Shown here: one piece after another, positions 26,137 to 34,785 of the stretch
Position numbering within the stretch: position 1 is the first letter of the stretch
How the letters are laid out: each line of letters opens with the position of its first letter
Assembly: GCA_019285715.1 (NCBI GenBank)
Contig: CP079108.1
Location: 1,937,001-2,001,000, forward strand
Length of the DNA: 64,000 nucleotides
From: Sphingosinicellaceae bacterium
Lineage (GTDB): Bacteria; Pseudomonadota; Alphaproteobacteria; Sphingomonadales; Sphingomonadaceae
Direction of reading: 5' to 3'
Notes under the pieces: generated by a model
Seen by the model: only the letters and a program-made list of their open reading frames with translations
Told to the model about the DNA's origin: nothing
The model's database searches: none
Program-made: the position numbers and the translations under genes

Positions 26137-26492
26137 ACATATACCCTTGATCGTGTGCGCGCGTGCGCAGACGTGTCCTTGTGATTTAAATTATCAATTT
26201 TCCCAATGATACTGGTGGTTCGATCCACTAATTTATGCCCCCGGAAAATTGGCTCTCCTTGCAAGGGAATACCTCGTCCAGGCCGCCTGAGTTACCGGCG
26301 TCGGAAGCACGCTGGCACGCGGCGAACCTAGGGAACGGCAGGGCGCGTGCTCCGGGGTGGCGCGAACCGATGCTCGCCGGGTTCGAGGCCCCAGCTGGAA
26401 GGTTGCGCTTTCGACAACGGACTAAACTGATCGCTGGTATTGAGGGCAAGTTTGCGCCGCCGTATGCCGGAAAGGCGCTGCAGGGGATTTTG
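26137..26492. promoter_or_regulatory. Divergent intergenic region, AT-rich on the ligase side
   Basis: 356 bp between the leftward ligase-acyltransferase gene and the rightward amidohydrolase gene. The 26180-26235 part is AT-rich (for example TGATTTAAATTATC), with minus-strand -10-like GATAAT, and is the likely promoter of the ligase gene. The rest is GC-rich. The amidohydrolase frame is open through it, but the encoded sequence lacks a signal peptide and looks non-coding. Confidence 0.45.
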
Positions 26493-27779
26493 ATGATGAG
26501 CTTGATGCGACCCGTGGCGGCGCTGTTGTTGGCCTTCGTGCCCGGCGTCCCCGTCCTTGGCGCGACCGTCGCGCTGGTCGGCGGCACCATCGTCGATATC
26601 GATACCGGGCGGCTGACCCCGGATGGCGTCGTCCTCATCACCGACCAGCGGATCTCGGCCGTCGGCACGCGCACCGGCGTCAAAATTCCCGTCGGTACGC
26701 AGGTCATCCCGATGGCGGGGAAATACCTGCTGCCCGGGCTGATGAACATGCACGTCCACCTCGGCCTGAAATTGCCCGGCGCGGCCGGCGCGGCGCTGGC
26801 GAACGAGAGTGATCCGGCCGAAACGCTGCGGATGGCATCGAACGCGCGCCTGTCGCTGCTGTCCGGCGTGACGACGCTGCGGCTCGTCGGCGAGGACCAC
26901 GGCAACGACTTCGCCCTGAAATCCTCGATCGACAGCGGCGAGCTGATCGGCCCGCGCATCCAGACCGCGGGCGAGGTCATCATCCCGACCGGCGGCCATG
27001 GCTCGATGGAGGCCGACGGCCCCTACGGCTTTGCGCACGCCGTCCGCGAGGAGATCAAGAAGGGCGCCACCTGGATCAAGATCGCGATCTCGGGCGGCAT
27101 CTCCGACACCTCGGGCAGCATCTCCGCTGCTGGGATGACCGACGACGAGATGCGCACGACGATCGAGGTTGCGCATCGCAACGGCATCAAGGTCACCGCC
27201 CACAACGGCTCGCCGGTCGCCGCCGAGCAGGCATTGCGCTTCGGCATCGACGGCTTCGAGCATGGCTATCACCTGTCCGAGGCGAACCTGAAGGCGATGA
27301 AGGCCAAGGGCGTCTGGCTCGTCCCGACCATCGTCGTCACCGAGAAGGGTGCGCTCGAGTTCTACCGCAAGATCGGATCGCCTGACTGGTATCTGGCGCG
27401 CGTCGCCAGCACCAACGTCGACCACTGGGCGATGCTCAAGAACGCCGTCCGCCTCAACGTCAACATCGCGCTCGGCACCGACCAGTTCCCGTTCGAGCCG
27501 AACAGCGGCACCACCGCCACCGTCCACGAGGCCGAACTTTACGTCGACGCCGGCATGACGCCGCTGCGTGCGCTGCAGTCGGCGACGACGGAATCGGCCC
27601 GGATGCTTGGCATGGAGGCCGATATCGGCCGCCTCGCGCCGGGCAAGTACGCCGACGTCGTCGCGGTCGACGCCGATCCGACCAAGGATATCAGGGCGCT
27701 GCGGACGATCTCCTTCGTCATGAAGGGCGGCATCGTCGTCCGCAACGACGCGCAGCCGCAGTTCGTCCGGGTCGACTGA
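26493..27779 (+). CDS. Secreted amidohydrolase family protein (imidazolonepropionase/Xaa-Pro dipeptidase-like)
   Basis: A 428 aa metal-dependent amidohydrolase with an N-terminal signal peptide ('PVAALLLAFVPGVPVLGA'), so probably periplasmic. The metal-binding H-x-H is in 'GLMNMHVHLGL'; 'IKVTAHNGSP', 'GIDGFEHGYHLSE' and 'IALGTDQFPF' supply the remaining His/Asp ligands, and 'GRLAPGKYADVVAVD' closes the composite beta-sandwich. Two adjacent ATG codons (26493, 26496) follow AGGGG; the first was used. Such proteins hydrolyse cyclic amides or dipeptides. It overlaps no gene but is 2 bp from the DUF885 gene, so the two are cotranscribed. Confidence 0.85.
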   Translation: MMSLMRPVAALLLAFVPGVPVLGATVALVGGTIVDIDTGRLTPDGVVLITDQRISAVGTRTGVKIPVGTQVIPMAGKYLLPGLMNMHVHLGLKLPGAAGAALANESDPAETLRMASNARLSLLSGVTTLRLVGEDHGNDFALKSSIDSGELIGPRIQTAGEVIIPTGGHGSMEADGPYGFAHAVREEIKKGATWIKIAISGGISDTSGSISAAGMTDDEMRTTIEVAHRNGIKVTAHNGSPVAAEQALRFGIDGFEHGYHLSEANLKAMKAKGVWLVPTIVVTEKGALEFYRKIGSPDWYLARVASTNVDHWAMLKNAVRLNVNIALGTDQFPFEPNSGTTATVHEAELYVDAGMTPLRALQSATTESARMLGMEADIGRLAPGKYADVVAVDADPTKDIRALRTISFVMKGGIVVRNDAQPQFVRVD

Positions 27780-27781
27780 GC

Positions 27782-29578
27782 ATGGCAATCGCCGCGATTG
27801 ACCGTCGTACGCTGCTGGCAAGTGCGGGGGCGACGGCGCTGATGGCGGCCGCTCCCGTCAAGGTGCCGGCTGCCGATGCAGCGCTGGCGCGGCTGCTACA
27901 GCGTCACGTCGACCTGTTCCTGCAGCGCTGCCCGGAGGAAGCGACCTCGAGCGGCTTCGACGATGCCGCCATGCGCCGCCGGCTGACCGACCGCTCGCTG
28001 GCCGCGATGGCGACCGACCGCGTCGCCATCAAGCAGGCCGTGGCCGAGCTGGGTGCCATCGACGCGCGCGGGCTGTCACCACGTTCGGCTGAAGACCTCG
28101 ACGTGGCCAAGTTCGTCTATTCGACCTTCGCCGACCTGCTCGGGCGCTATGGCTACATCGACATCGACCTGCGGCCGAGCCCGTACGTCGTCAGCCAGAT
28201 GAACGGGGCCTATTACTGGCTGCCGGACTTCCTCGGCCAGCGCCACCCGCTCGCCACGCCCGCCGACGCCGATGCGTACATGGCCCGCCTCGGTGGGCTC
28301 GCGGTCGCGCTCGACCAGGAGAGCGAGCGGATCGCTCATGACGCCGGCATCGGGGTCGTCCCGCCGGGCTTCGTCATCGACAAGACGATCGCGCAGATCA
28401 CCGCGCTGCGGGATGGCAACCCCGCCGCCTCGGCGATCATCGAGCCAGCGGTAGCGCGCGGTGGCCCCGGATTTCCCGCGGCGCAGGCGGCGGCGCTGTT
28501 CCGCTCGGCGGTCGTGCCGGCGCTGACCCGCCAGATCGAGGCTCTGTCAAAACTCCGCGCGACGGCCGTCGATACCGCCGGTGTCTGGCGGCTGCCCGAT
28601 GGCGATGCTTATTACGCCGCCTCGCTACGCGCCAACACGACGACCGGCATCGCGCCCGCCGAGATGCACCGCATCGGCCTCGAGCAGGCGGCGACGCTGA
28701 CCGCCGAGCTCGACCGTGCCTTGCGCGCGCAAGGCTATACCAGCGGCTCGGTCGGCGAGCGGATCGGCGCGATGAACAAGGATCCGCGCTTCCTCAAGTC
28801 GCCCGACGATGCCGGCCGCAAAGCATTGATCGCTTATGTGCAGGACGTGCTTGCCGACGCCCGCGCCCGGCTGCCGAAGATGTTCAACGCCGTAGCCGTC
28901 GCGCCGCTGATCGTGCGGCGCATCCCGGTCGCGGTCGAGAACGGCTCGCCGGGGGCGTTCTACGATCCGGGTCCTCCGGGCCAGCCGGGCATCTTCTCCC
29001 TCAACCTGCGCTCGCCGACCGACCAGCCGACCTGGCGGCTGCCGACGCTGGCGCACCACGAAGGCATTCCCGGGCACCACTTCCAGGCGAGCGCGCTGGA
29101 CTCGGCGGCGGCATTGTCGCCGTTCCGCAAGATCGTGCGCTTCTCGTCGTACACCGAGGGCTGGGCGCTCTACGCCGAGCAGCTGGCGGACGAGATGGGC
29201 TGCTACGAGGCCGATGCCGCGGGCCGGATCGGCTACCTTCAGTCGATGCTGTTCAGGGCAGGGCGGATCGTCGTCGACACCGGCATCCACCACCACCGCT
29301 GGACCCAGGCGCAGGCCGTGCAGTGGATGGTCGAGCACGTCGGCGAGCAGGCCATCCCCGCCGCCCGCGAGATCGTCCGCTACTGCGTCTATCCGGGGCA
29401 GGCGTGCAGCTTCAAGGTCGGGCAGACCCAGATCTTCGCGGCGCGAGAAGCGGCCCGGCGGGCACTCGGCCCACGCTTCGACGTTCGGGGCTTCCACGAT
29501 GTCGTGCTGCTCGGCGGCCCGATGCCGATGCAGACGCTGGCGGCTGCGGTCGAGCGCTGGGCGAAGTCGCGGGGCTGA
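27782..29578 (+). CDS. Tat-exported DUF885 family protein (putative metallopeptidase)
   Basis: A 598 aa DUF885 protein. The N terminus 'IDRRTLLASAGATALMAAA' is a twin-arginine type signal. The family signature 'HHEGIPGHHFQ' (H-E plus a G-H pair, resembling a zinc site) and 'YTEGWALYAEQLADEMG' are intact, as is the late 'YPGQACSFKVGQ'. Family members are alpha-helical and thought to be zinc peptidases, but the substrate is not established. It sits 2 bp downstream of the amidohydrolase, suggesting joint degradation of a peptide or amide in the periplasm. Confidence 0.85.
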   Translation: MAIAAIDRRTLLASAGATALMAAAPVKVPAADAALARLLQRHVDLFLQRCPEEATSSGFDDAAMRRRLTDRSLAAMATDRVAIKQAVAELGAIDARGLSPRSAEDLDVAKFVYSTFADLLGRYGYIDIDLRPSPYVVSQMNGAYYWLPDFLGQRHPLATPADADAYMARLGGLAVALDQESERIAHDAGIGVVPPGFVIDKTIAQITALRDGNPAASAIIEPAVARGGPGFPAAQAAALFRSAVVPALTRQIEALSKLRATAVDTAGVWRLPDGDAYYAASLRANTTTGIAPAEMHRIGLEQAATLTAELDRALRAQGYTSGSVGERIGAMNKDPRFLKSPDDAGRKALIAYVQDVLADARARLPKMFNAVAVAPLIVRRIPVAVENGSPGAFYDPGPPGQPGIFSLNLRSPTDQPTWRLPTLAHHEGIPGHHFQASALDSAAALSPFRKIVRFSSYTEGWALYAEQLADEMGCYEADAAGRIGYLQSMLFRAGRIVVDTGIHHHRWTQAQAVQWMVEHVGEQAIPAAREIVRYCVYPGQACSFKVGQTQIFAAREAARRALGPRFDVRGFHDVVLLGGPMPMQTLAAAVERWAKSRG

Positions 29579-29636
29579 GCTTGCTGGAACGGCAAGGCTT
29601 AGCTTGCTGGAACGGCAAGGCTTAGCTTGCTGGAAC
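29578..29636. repeat. 23 bp direct tandem repeat, about 2.6 copies
   Basis: The unit AGCTTGCTGGAAC followed by GGCAAGGCTT is repeated exactly at 29578-29600 and 29601-29623, with a 13 bp partial third copy to 29636. It begins on the last base of the DUF885 stop codon. Each unit is itself partly self-complementary (AGCTTGC against GCAAGGCT), so the RNA could form a row of small hairpins. Confidence 0.9.
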
Positions 29637-29658
29637 GAATTCCGTCGTCACCGCGCCC

Positions 29659-29744
29659 CACCCCGTCATCCCCGCGCAGGCGGAGACCCATCACCACTGA
29701 ATGTTGGGGTGATAGGTCTCCGCCTGCGCGGGGATGACGGGGTG
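29659..29744. repeat. Large inverted repeat (REP-like element), likely bidirectional terminator
   Basis: Two 36 bp arms (29659-29694 and 29709-29744) are complementary at 35 of 36 positions around a 14 bp loop. The arm core GTCATCCCCGCGCAGGCGG is of the dispersed palindromic type common in intergenic DNA of this bacterial group. It lies between the convergent DUF885 gene and TonB-receptor gene and would fold into a very stable stem on either transcript. Confidence 0.9.
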
Positions 29745-29775
29745 GGAGCGAACCTCCCCCCCCGGTCGCTCAGCC

Positions 29776-32016
29776 CTAGTAGTGTACCGTCGCGCGGATG
29801 CCGAGGCGGCGGACAGACGGCTGGACATAGAGTCCGCCCGCGAAGGCCTTCTCGTAAGCATTGGTGAAGTACTTGTTCTTGAACAGGTTCTCGGCATAGG
29901 CTTGGACGTCGAACCGGTCCTTGGTGAAGCCGACGCGCAGGTTGGTCTGGTTGAAACCAGGCACCTTGTACGGCCAGATATTAAGCACCAGCCCGGTCTT
30001 GTCCGAATAGATCCCGCTCCGGTAGACCCACTCGGCCCGGACATAGGACTCGAAGCCGGCGACCGGCTCGAAGGTGTATTCGGTCGAGGCGTTGAGCGTC
30101 CACTTCGGCGAGTTCGGCATCTGGAAACCGCTCAGGTCGGTCAGGTTGCCGTTGATGAAGGCGTTGTCGTAGCTGCGGAACTTGGCGTTGAGGTAGCCCA
30201 CGCCCGCCCCGAAGGTCAGGTGGTCGGTGGCCTTGGCCGTCGCATCGAGCTCGACGCCGTAGCTGCGCGCCGACGCGGCGTTCTCGATGCCGGTGAAGAA
30301 GCTGATCTCGTTGTCGATCACCCGCGACTGGGCGAACTCGGTCTGCAGGTTCTTCCAGTCCATGTAGAACGCGGCGACGTTTAGGATCAGGCGACGGTCG
30401 AAGGCCTGGGTCTTGAAGCCGATCTCGTAGTTGGTCAGCGTCTCCGGCTTGTAGGACGGGTCGGGAAGGTTGGGGTTGATCTGGACGCCGCCCGCCTTGA
30501 AGCCGCGCGAGATCGTCGCGTAGACGTTGGTCCGCTCCGCCAATTTGTAGGCGATGGTCGCCCGCGGCGAGAAGTTGCTGAACTTGGCGCTGTCATCGAC
30601 GAAGTCGTTGACCGTACCACCCGATGTGTTGAACTGCGCGACGGTGACCTTCTCGTGGGTGTAGCGGCCGCCGAGCGTCAGCGACAGGCGGTCGGTCGCC
30701 TTCCACGTGCCTTCGCCGAAGACCGCATAGCTTTGCGACTTGCCCTTCGACGACGAGCTGGTGACCTCGAACCCGCTCGGCAGGCCGAACGGGTTGTCGC
30801 TGCCGGCGAACGTGTGCTGGTCGATGAAGCCGCGGTCGCGCGCCAGCAGGCCGCCGATTGTCCACGTGATCGGTGCATTGGCGTCGGCCGACTGCAGCCG
30901 CAGTTCCTGGCTGAGCGAGTTGCGGTCGACGGGCTTGGTCTCGTAGAAATAGTCCTTGCTCGACCCGTCGATGTCGCCGGTCAGGAACTGCTTCGACTTT
31001 ATGTAGCCGGTGATGCTGGTCAGCGAGACGTTGTCGCCCTCGTACTTCACGCGCGCCGTGCCGTAGTAGAACTTGGTGCCGATGTTCTGCGGGCGGTTGA
31101 AGTTCACGCGGTTGGTGTTCTGGGGGAAGAAGCCGACGCCGTCGGGGTCGCCGACCGGGTTTGCGATGCCCGGGAAGATGACGCTCTGCGCGGTCAGGCC
31201 GACGACGCCGGTCGGCACGCCTTCGCGCATGCCGACATCCTCCTTGGTGTAGGTGCCGGTCAGGTCGACGGTCAGCCGCTCGGTCGGGGTGATGCGCAGG
31301 ATCGCCTTGCCGTAGCGGTAGGTCGAATCGTTGCCACCACCGATCGGGTTGATGTTCTTGATGTTGCCGTCGCTGTGCGCGTAGCGGCCGACGACGCGCA
31401 GTGCGAGCTTGTCGTCGATCAGCGGCACGTTGAGGACGCCGTTGACGTCGATGGTGTTGAAGCTCGAATAGTTGATCGTCGCTTCGGCCTCGACGCGCTC
31501 GGTCGTTGGCTGCTTGGTGGTGATGTTGATCGCGCCGCCGACCGCGTTACGCCCGAAGTAGGTGCCCTGGGGGCCGCGCAGCACTTCGATGCGGTCGATG
31601 TCGACGATCTCGGGGTTCACAGTGCCGGTCGCGACGTTGAACTCGTCGATGTAGAATCCGAAGGTGCCGGCGCCCGGAATGGCATCGACGCTGAGCTGGT
31701 TGGTGACGCCGCGGATGCTGATTTCCTTGCGGTCGCGTGCGCCGGTCGAGATGAAGCTGACGTTCGGGGTCTTGGCGAAATACTCGCTGAGGCCCTGGAT
31801 GTTCTGCTTGGCCAGCGCCTGCGCGTTGAACACCGTGATGCTGACCGGCACGTCGGTGACCGACTGCTCGCGACGCTGGGCGGTGACGACGATGTCGTCG
31901 GCGGCAGCAGTCTGCACCGGCGGCGTGGCGTCCGTGCTCTGCGCGAGGGCGGGGAGGGCCGCGGCGAGCGCAACGATGGAGAGGCCCGCGCGAAAGGCGG
32001 GTCGGAAATCGGTCAT
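29776..32016 (-). CDS. TonB-dependent outer-membrane receptor
   Basis: A 746 aa outer-membrane receptor with a signal peptide ('SIVALAAALPALAQ'). The plug domain starts near 'DIVVTAQRREQSVTDVPVSI' and includes 'RGPQGTYFGRNAVGGAINI'. The rest is a beta barrel ending in the aromatic 'RATVHY' as expected for BAM recognition. The length is typical. It takes up an unidentified ligand using TonB energy. Upstream, 33 bp away, is the SnoaL-like gene in the same direction. Placement among secreted hydrolases suggests a peptide, amide or siderophore-like ligand. Confidence 0.92.
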   Translation of the reverse strand: MTDFRPAFRAGLSIVALAAALPALAQSTDATPPVQTAAADDIVVTAQRREQSVTDVPVSITVFNAQALAKQNIQGLSEYFAKTPNVSFISTGARDRKEISIRGVTNQLSVDAIPGAGTFGFYIDEFNVATGTVNPEIVDIDRIEVLRGPQGTYFGRNAVGGAINITTKQPTTERVEAEATINYSSFNTIDVNGVLNVPLIDDKLALRVVGRYAHSDGNIKNINPIGGGNDSTYRYGKAILRITPTERLTVDLTGTYTKEDVGMREGVPTGVVGLTAQSVIFPGIANPVGDPDGVGFFPQNTNRVNFNRPQNIGTKFYYGTARVKYEGDNVSLTSITGYIKSKQFLTGDIDGSSKDYFYETKPVDRNSLSQELRLQSADANAPITWTIGGLLARDRGFIDQHTFAGSDNPFGLPSGFEVTSSSSKGKSQSYAVFGEGTWKATDRLSLTLGGRYTHEKVTVAQFNTSGGTVNDFVDDSAKFSNFSPRATIAYKLAERTNVYATISRGFKAGGVQINPNLPDPSYKPETLTNYEIGFKTQAFDRRLILNVAAFYMDWKNLQTEFAQSRVIDNEISFFTGIENAASARSYGVELDATAKATDHLTFGAGVGYLNAKFRSYDNAFINGNLTDLSGFQMPNSPKWTLNASTEYTFEPVAGFESYVRAEWVYRSGIYSDKTGLVLNIWPYKVPGFNQTNLRVGFTKDRFDVQAYAENLFKNKYFTNAYEKAFAGGLYVQPSVRRLGIRATVHY

Positions 32017-32049
32017 CTAGTTTACCCCGTTAACGTCTTGAAAGTGCAG

Positions 32050-32544
32050 CTACTTGGTGCCGGGCGGCCGTGGCTTGGCCGGCTCGGCGCTGACGAAGTT
32101 GATCAGGGAGATCTTGCCCCCGCGAATGTCGGCGTAACCCATCACCAGGTCACGGGCGTCTTTCCCGTCCGCCCGCGAGGTCACGACGTGATAGGTGAAG
32201 ATGCGCTTATGATCGGCCGACCAGAACTTCTCGATGAACGGCAGTTCTATGGCGACCGCTTCCGTGCGCTTCTGGATCTGCTGGAAATGATCGGCGAGAT
32301 CCTGGCTGCCGACAGCACTGTCGCGACCATTGATCCGCATCACCGCGTCGGGCGTGAAGTGAAGCTCGAAACTTTCCTTGGTGAAGCCGTTCTTCTGTTT
32401 GTAGGCGGCGTTCCACCACACGAACATCGCGGTCAGCGGGTCTTCGGCGGCAACGGTGGCATGATGCGGCACCGTCTTCGCCGAAACGGGCACGACAGAC
32501 GCACTCAGGCCAAGCAACAACGCTGCCGTAATACTAATTCTCAT
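32050..32544 (-). CDS. Secreted SnoaL/NTF2-like (DUF4440-type) protein
   Basis: A 164 aa protein with a clear signal peptide ('ITAALLLGLSASVVPVSA') and an NTF2-fold-like body of about 130 residues ('FVWWNAAYKQKNGFTKES', 'FTPDAVMRINGRDSAVG'), resembling nuclear-transport-factor-2/SnoaL proteins. The ATG at 32544 is preceded by GAGGGGAAG. It is the first gene of a two-gene leftward operon with the TonB receptor. The biochemical role is unknown. Confidence 0.7.
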   Translation of the reverse strand: MRISITAALLLGLSASVVPVSAKTVPHHATVAAEDPLTAMFVWWNAAYKQKNGFTKESFELHFTPDAVMRINGRDSAVGSQDLADHFQQIQKRTEAVAIELPFIEKFWSADHKRIFTYHVVTSRADGKDARDLVMGYADIRGGKISLINFVSAEPAKPRPPGTK

Positions 32545-32939
32545 CTGTGCTTCCCCTCAACGTCGACGCCCTGTGCCCGCCGTTATCCATGTTCGACCGG
32601 ACGATGACGGCGGGATGTCCCAAACATCCCTGACGGCTGAATTTATTTCAGCTCAGGGATACAGCTTATGGTGATCCGTTAAAAAAGCATTCGCAAACGT
32701 ATCGAGACTTTGTTGTCCGTAGCGCAACTGACTGACGGAGTGGCCGTCACGACAGGCTTGCCGCGTATCGCGAACTTCATTGCCGCGAGTGCACATCGGA
32801 CGCCCGATCGGTGGTACCGGAGCAGATCCTCCACGGTGCGACCCCGATTGCAGTCGATCCGGCAGCGGCTCGGTTGCTCGCAAGCCGGTTGTCACAGGGC
32901 TCGTTTCTTCCCACCATCCCGTCGTCAGTTGCGGGGACC
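32545..32939. promoter_or_regulatory. Divergent intergenic region with an inverted repeat
   Basis: 395 bp between the leftward SnoaL-like/TonB-receptor operon and the rightward DUF885 gene. It contains a hairpin-forming sequence at 32626-32660: ATCCCTGA and GCTGAA segments are mirrored by TTCAGCTCAGGGAT with a 2-base bulge and an AT-rich loop. The surroundings are more AT-rich than coding DNA. It could be an operator for both directions or a structured leader; no clear -35/-10 pair was identified. Confidence 0.5.
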
Positions 32940-34769
32940 ATGATGAAAAGCGAACACGGGCTATCGCGGCGCGCCGCCATCGGGGTGGCCGGTTCGGCGG
33001 CGCTCGTCGCCAGCGCGACATGGGCGAAGCCGGTGGCGGACGACGCCTCGCAGCGCCTGCGGGCCCTGCTTGAGGCGAGCGCCAGCGCCGACGCCGCGCT
33101 CGATCCGACCGGCGAGGCCAGCGCCGCGGTCCCGCCCGGCACGCCGCCCTTCGTCGACCCGCTTTCGGATGCCTATGCAACGACGCTGGCGGCGAACAAG
33201 CGCCGTGACCTCGCGGCGCTGAAGGCCATCGACACCAAGCAGCTCGGCACGGTCGACAAGATCGCCTGGGATGTCCTCTACTACCGCACCCGTCAGACGC
33301 TGGACCTGATCGACTCCGGCCTGTTCAAGGTCGGCCAGCTGGCACCGCTCAACCCGTCGTTCGGGCCGCAGGTCGAGCTGCCCGACTTCGTCGCCGGTGC
33401 CGGCGCGCGGTTCGCATCGGCCGAGGACTACGAGACCGGGCTGGTCCGCCTGACCGCGTTCGCGGGCTACCTGCGTTCGGCGGTCTCGCGCCTCAAGGAG
33501 GGGCTGGCCGCGGGCTACGTCCAGCCGAAGATCATCGTGACCAACATCATCAAGCAGCTCGACGCCGTGCTCGCCCAGCCCGTCGAGGACAGTCCGTTTT
33601 ATGCCGCCATCCGTCACCTGCCTGCCGGGCTCAGTGCCCAACGCGAGGACTACGCCAAGCGCTACCGGGCGGTGATCGAGCAGCAGGTCTATCCCGGCTA
33701 CCGGGCGTGGGTCACGTACCTGCGCGACGTCTACCTGCCGGTCGCGCCCGAGGCGCCGGGACGCGGCGCGATGAAGCGTGGCGGCGAACTTTACGCGGCC
33801 GAGCTCGCCTTCCACACCACGACGACGCTGACGCCCGACGCAATCCATACGCTCGGGCTGTCCGAGGTCGAGCGCATCACCGGCGCGATGGAGGCCGTGC
33901 GGCCGCAGCTCGGAGCCTATGGCGACCTGCCGGCGCTGTTCACCGACGTCCGGACGAACCCGCGCTTCTACTGCAAGACCCCAGACGAGTTGCTCGGCCG
34001 GTTCCGCGACATCGAGGCGCGGATCTGGCTCGGCATGCCCAAGCTGTTCGCCAATCGGCCGCGCTCGCAATTCGTGGTCGCGGCGCTGCCGGCGCTCGGC
34101 GAGCAGCGCGGCACCGGCTATTACCGCCCCAGCGCCTCGGGGACGGGGCCGGGTACCCTGTTCTTCAACATGGCGATGCTGAACACCCGGCCGATCCCGA
34201 CGCTCGAGACGCTGACCCTGCACGAAGGCATTCCGGGCCACCATTTCCAGATCAACCTGGCGCGCGAGAACACGAGCCTGCCGCCGCTGCTGCGTACGGG
34301 CTCGAGCACCGCCTACACCGAGGGCTGGGGGCTGTATGCGGAGTCGCTGGGGCGTGAGCTCGGCATGTTCACCGATCCTTGGCAGTGGTTCGGGCACCTC
34401 GACATGGAGATGCTGCGGGCCGTGCGGCTGGTGGTCGATACCGGCATTCACGCCCGCGGCTGGTCGCGCGACAAGGCGGTGCAGTACATGCTCGGCCACA
34501 CCTCGATGGCACCGCGCGACGTCGAGGTCGAGATCGACCGCTACATCGCCTACCCGGCACAGGCCTGCGCCTACAAGGTCGGCGAACTCACGATTTCGCG
34601 CCTGCGCCGCCAGGCCAGCGCGCAACTCGGTTCGGGTTTCGACCTGAGGTTGTTCCACGACCAGGTCTTGTCGACCGGTGCACTGCCGCTGGCCGTGCTC
34701 GAAGCAAAAATTGTCGCCTGGCTGCGCTCGACTGCAGGGGCCGCACCGACGCGCGCGCATCCGTCCTGA
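32940..34769 (+). CDS. Tat-exported DUF885 family protein (putative metallopeptidase), second copy
   Basis: A 609 aa DUF885 protein with a twin-arginine-like leader ('LSRRAAIGVAGSAALVASA'). The signature 'LHEGIPGHHFQINLAREN' and 'YTEGWGLYAESLGRELGMF' are intact, with the late 'YPAQACAYKVGELTI'. It shares the layout of the DUF885 protein encoded at 27782 but is clearly diverged, so it is a paralogue, not a recent duplicate. Start: first of two adjacent ATGs after GGGG; translation further upstream would give no signal peptide. It probably handles a different substrate of the same scavenging system. Confidence 0.85.
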   Translation: MMKSEHGLSRRAAIGVAGSAALVASATWAKPVADDASQRLRALLEASASADAALDPTGEASAAVPPGTPPFVDPLSDAYATTLAANKRRDLAALKAIDTKQLGTVDKIAWDVLYYRTRQTLDLIDSGLFKVGQLAPLNPSFGPQVELPDFVAGAGARFASAEDYETGLVRLTAFAGYLRSAVSRLKEGLAAGYVQPKIIVTNIIKQLDAVLAQPVEDSPFYAAIRHLPAGLSAQREDYAKRYRAVIEQQVYPGYRAWVTYLRDVYLPVAPEAPGRGAMKRGGELYAAELAFHTTTTLTPDAIHTLGLSEVERITGAMEAVRPQLGAYGDLPALFTDVRTNPRFYCKTPDELLGRFRDIEARIWLGMPKLFANRPRSQFVVAALPALGEQRGTGYYRPSASGTGPGTLFFNMAMLNTRPIPTLETLTLHEGIPGHHFQINLARENTSLPPLLRTGSSTAYTEGWGLYAESLGRELGMFTDPWQWFGHLDMEMLRAVRLVVDTGIHARGWSRDKAVQYMLGHTSMAPRDVEVEIDRYIAYPAQACAYKVGELTISRLRRQASAQLGSGFDLRLFHDQVLSTGALPLAVLEAKIVAWLRSTAGAAPTRAHPS

Positions 34770-34785
34770 ACGGCGGCGCGGTCGC

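Noticed and set aside
26235-26492. N-terminal extension of the amidohydrolase (86 extra residues)
   Set aside because: It would bury a good signal peptide inside the protein; the ATG at 26493 has its own AGGGG ribosome site.
29578-29636. CRISPR-like repeats
   Set aside because: Units are directly adjacent with no spacers and only about 2.6 copies; no cas genes are in the window.
26493-32016. Lasso-peptide locus (amidohydrolase or isopeptidase-like gene plus TonB receptor)
   Set aside because: No short precursor gene, no asparagine-synthetase-like cyclase and no transglutaminase-like protease were found nearby.
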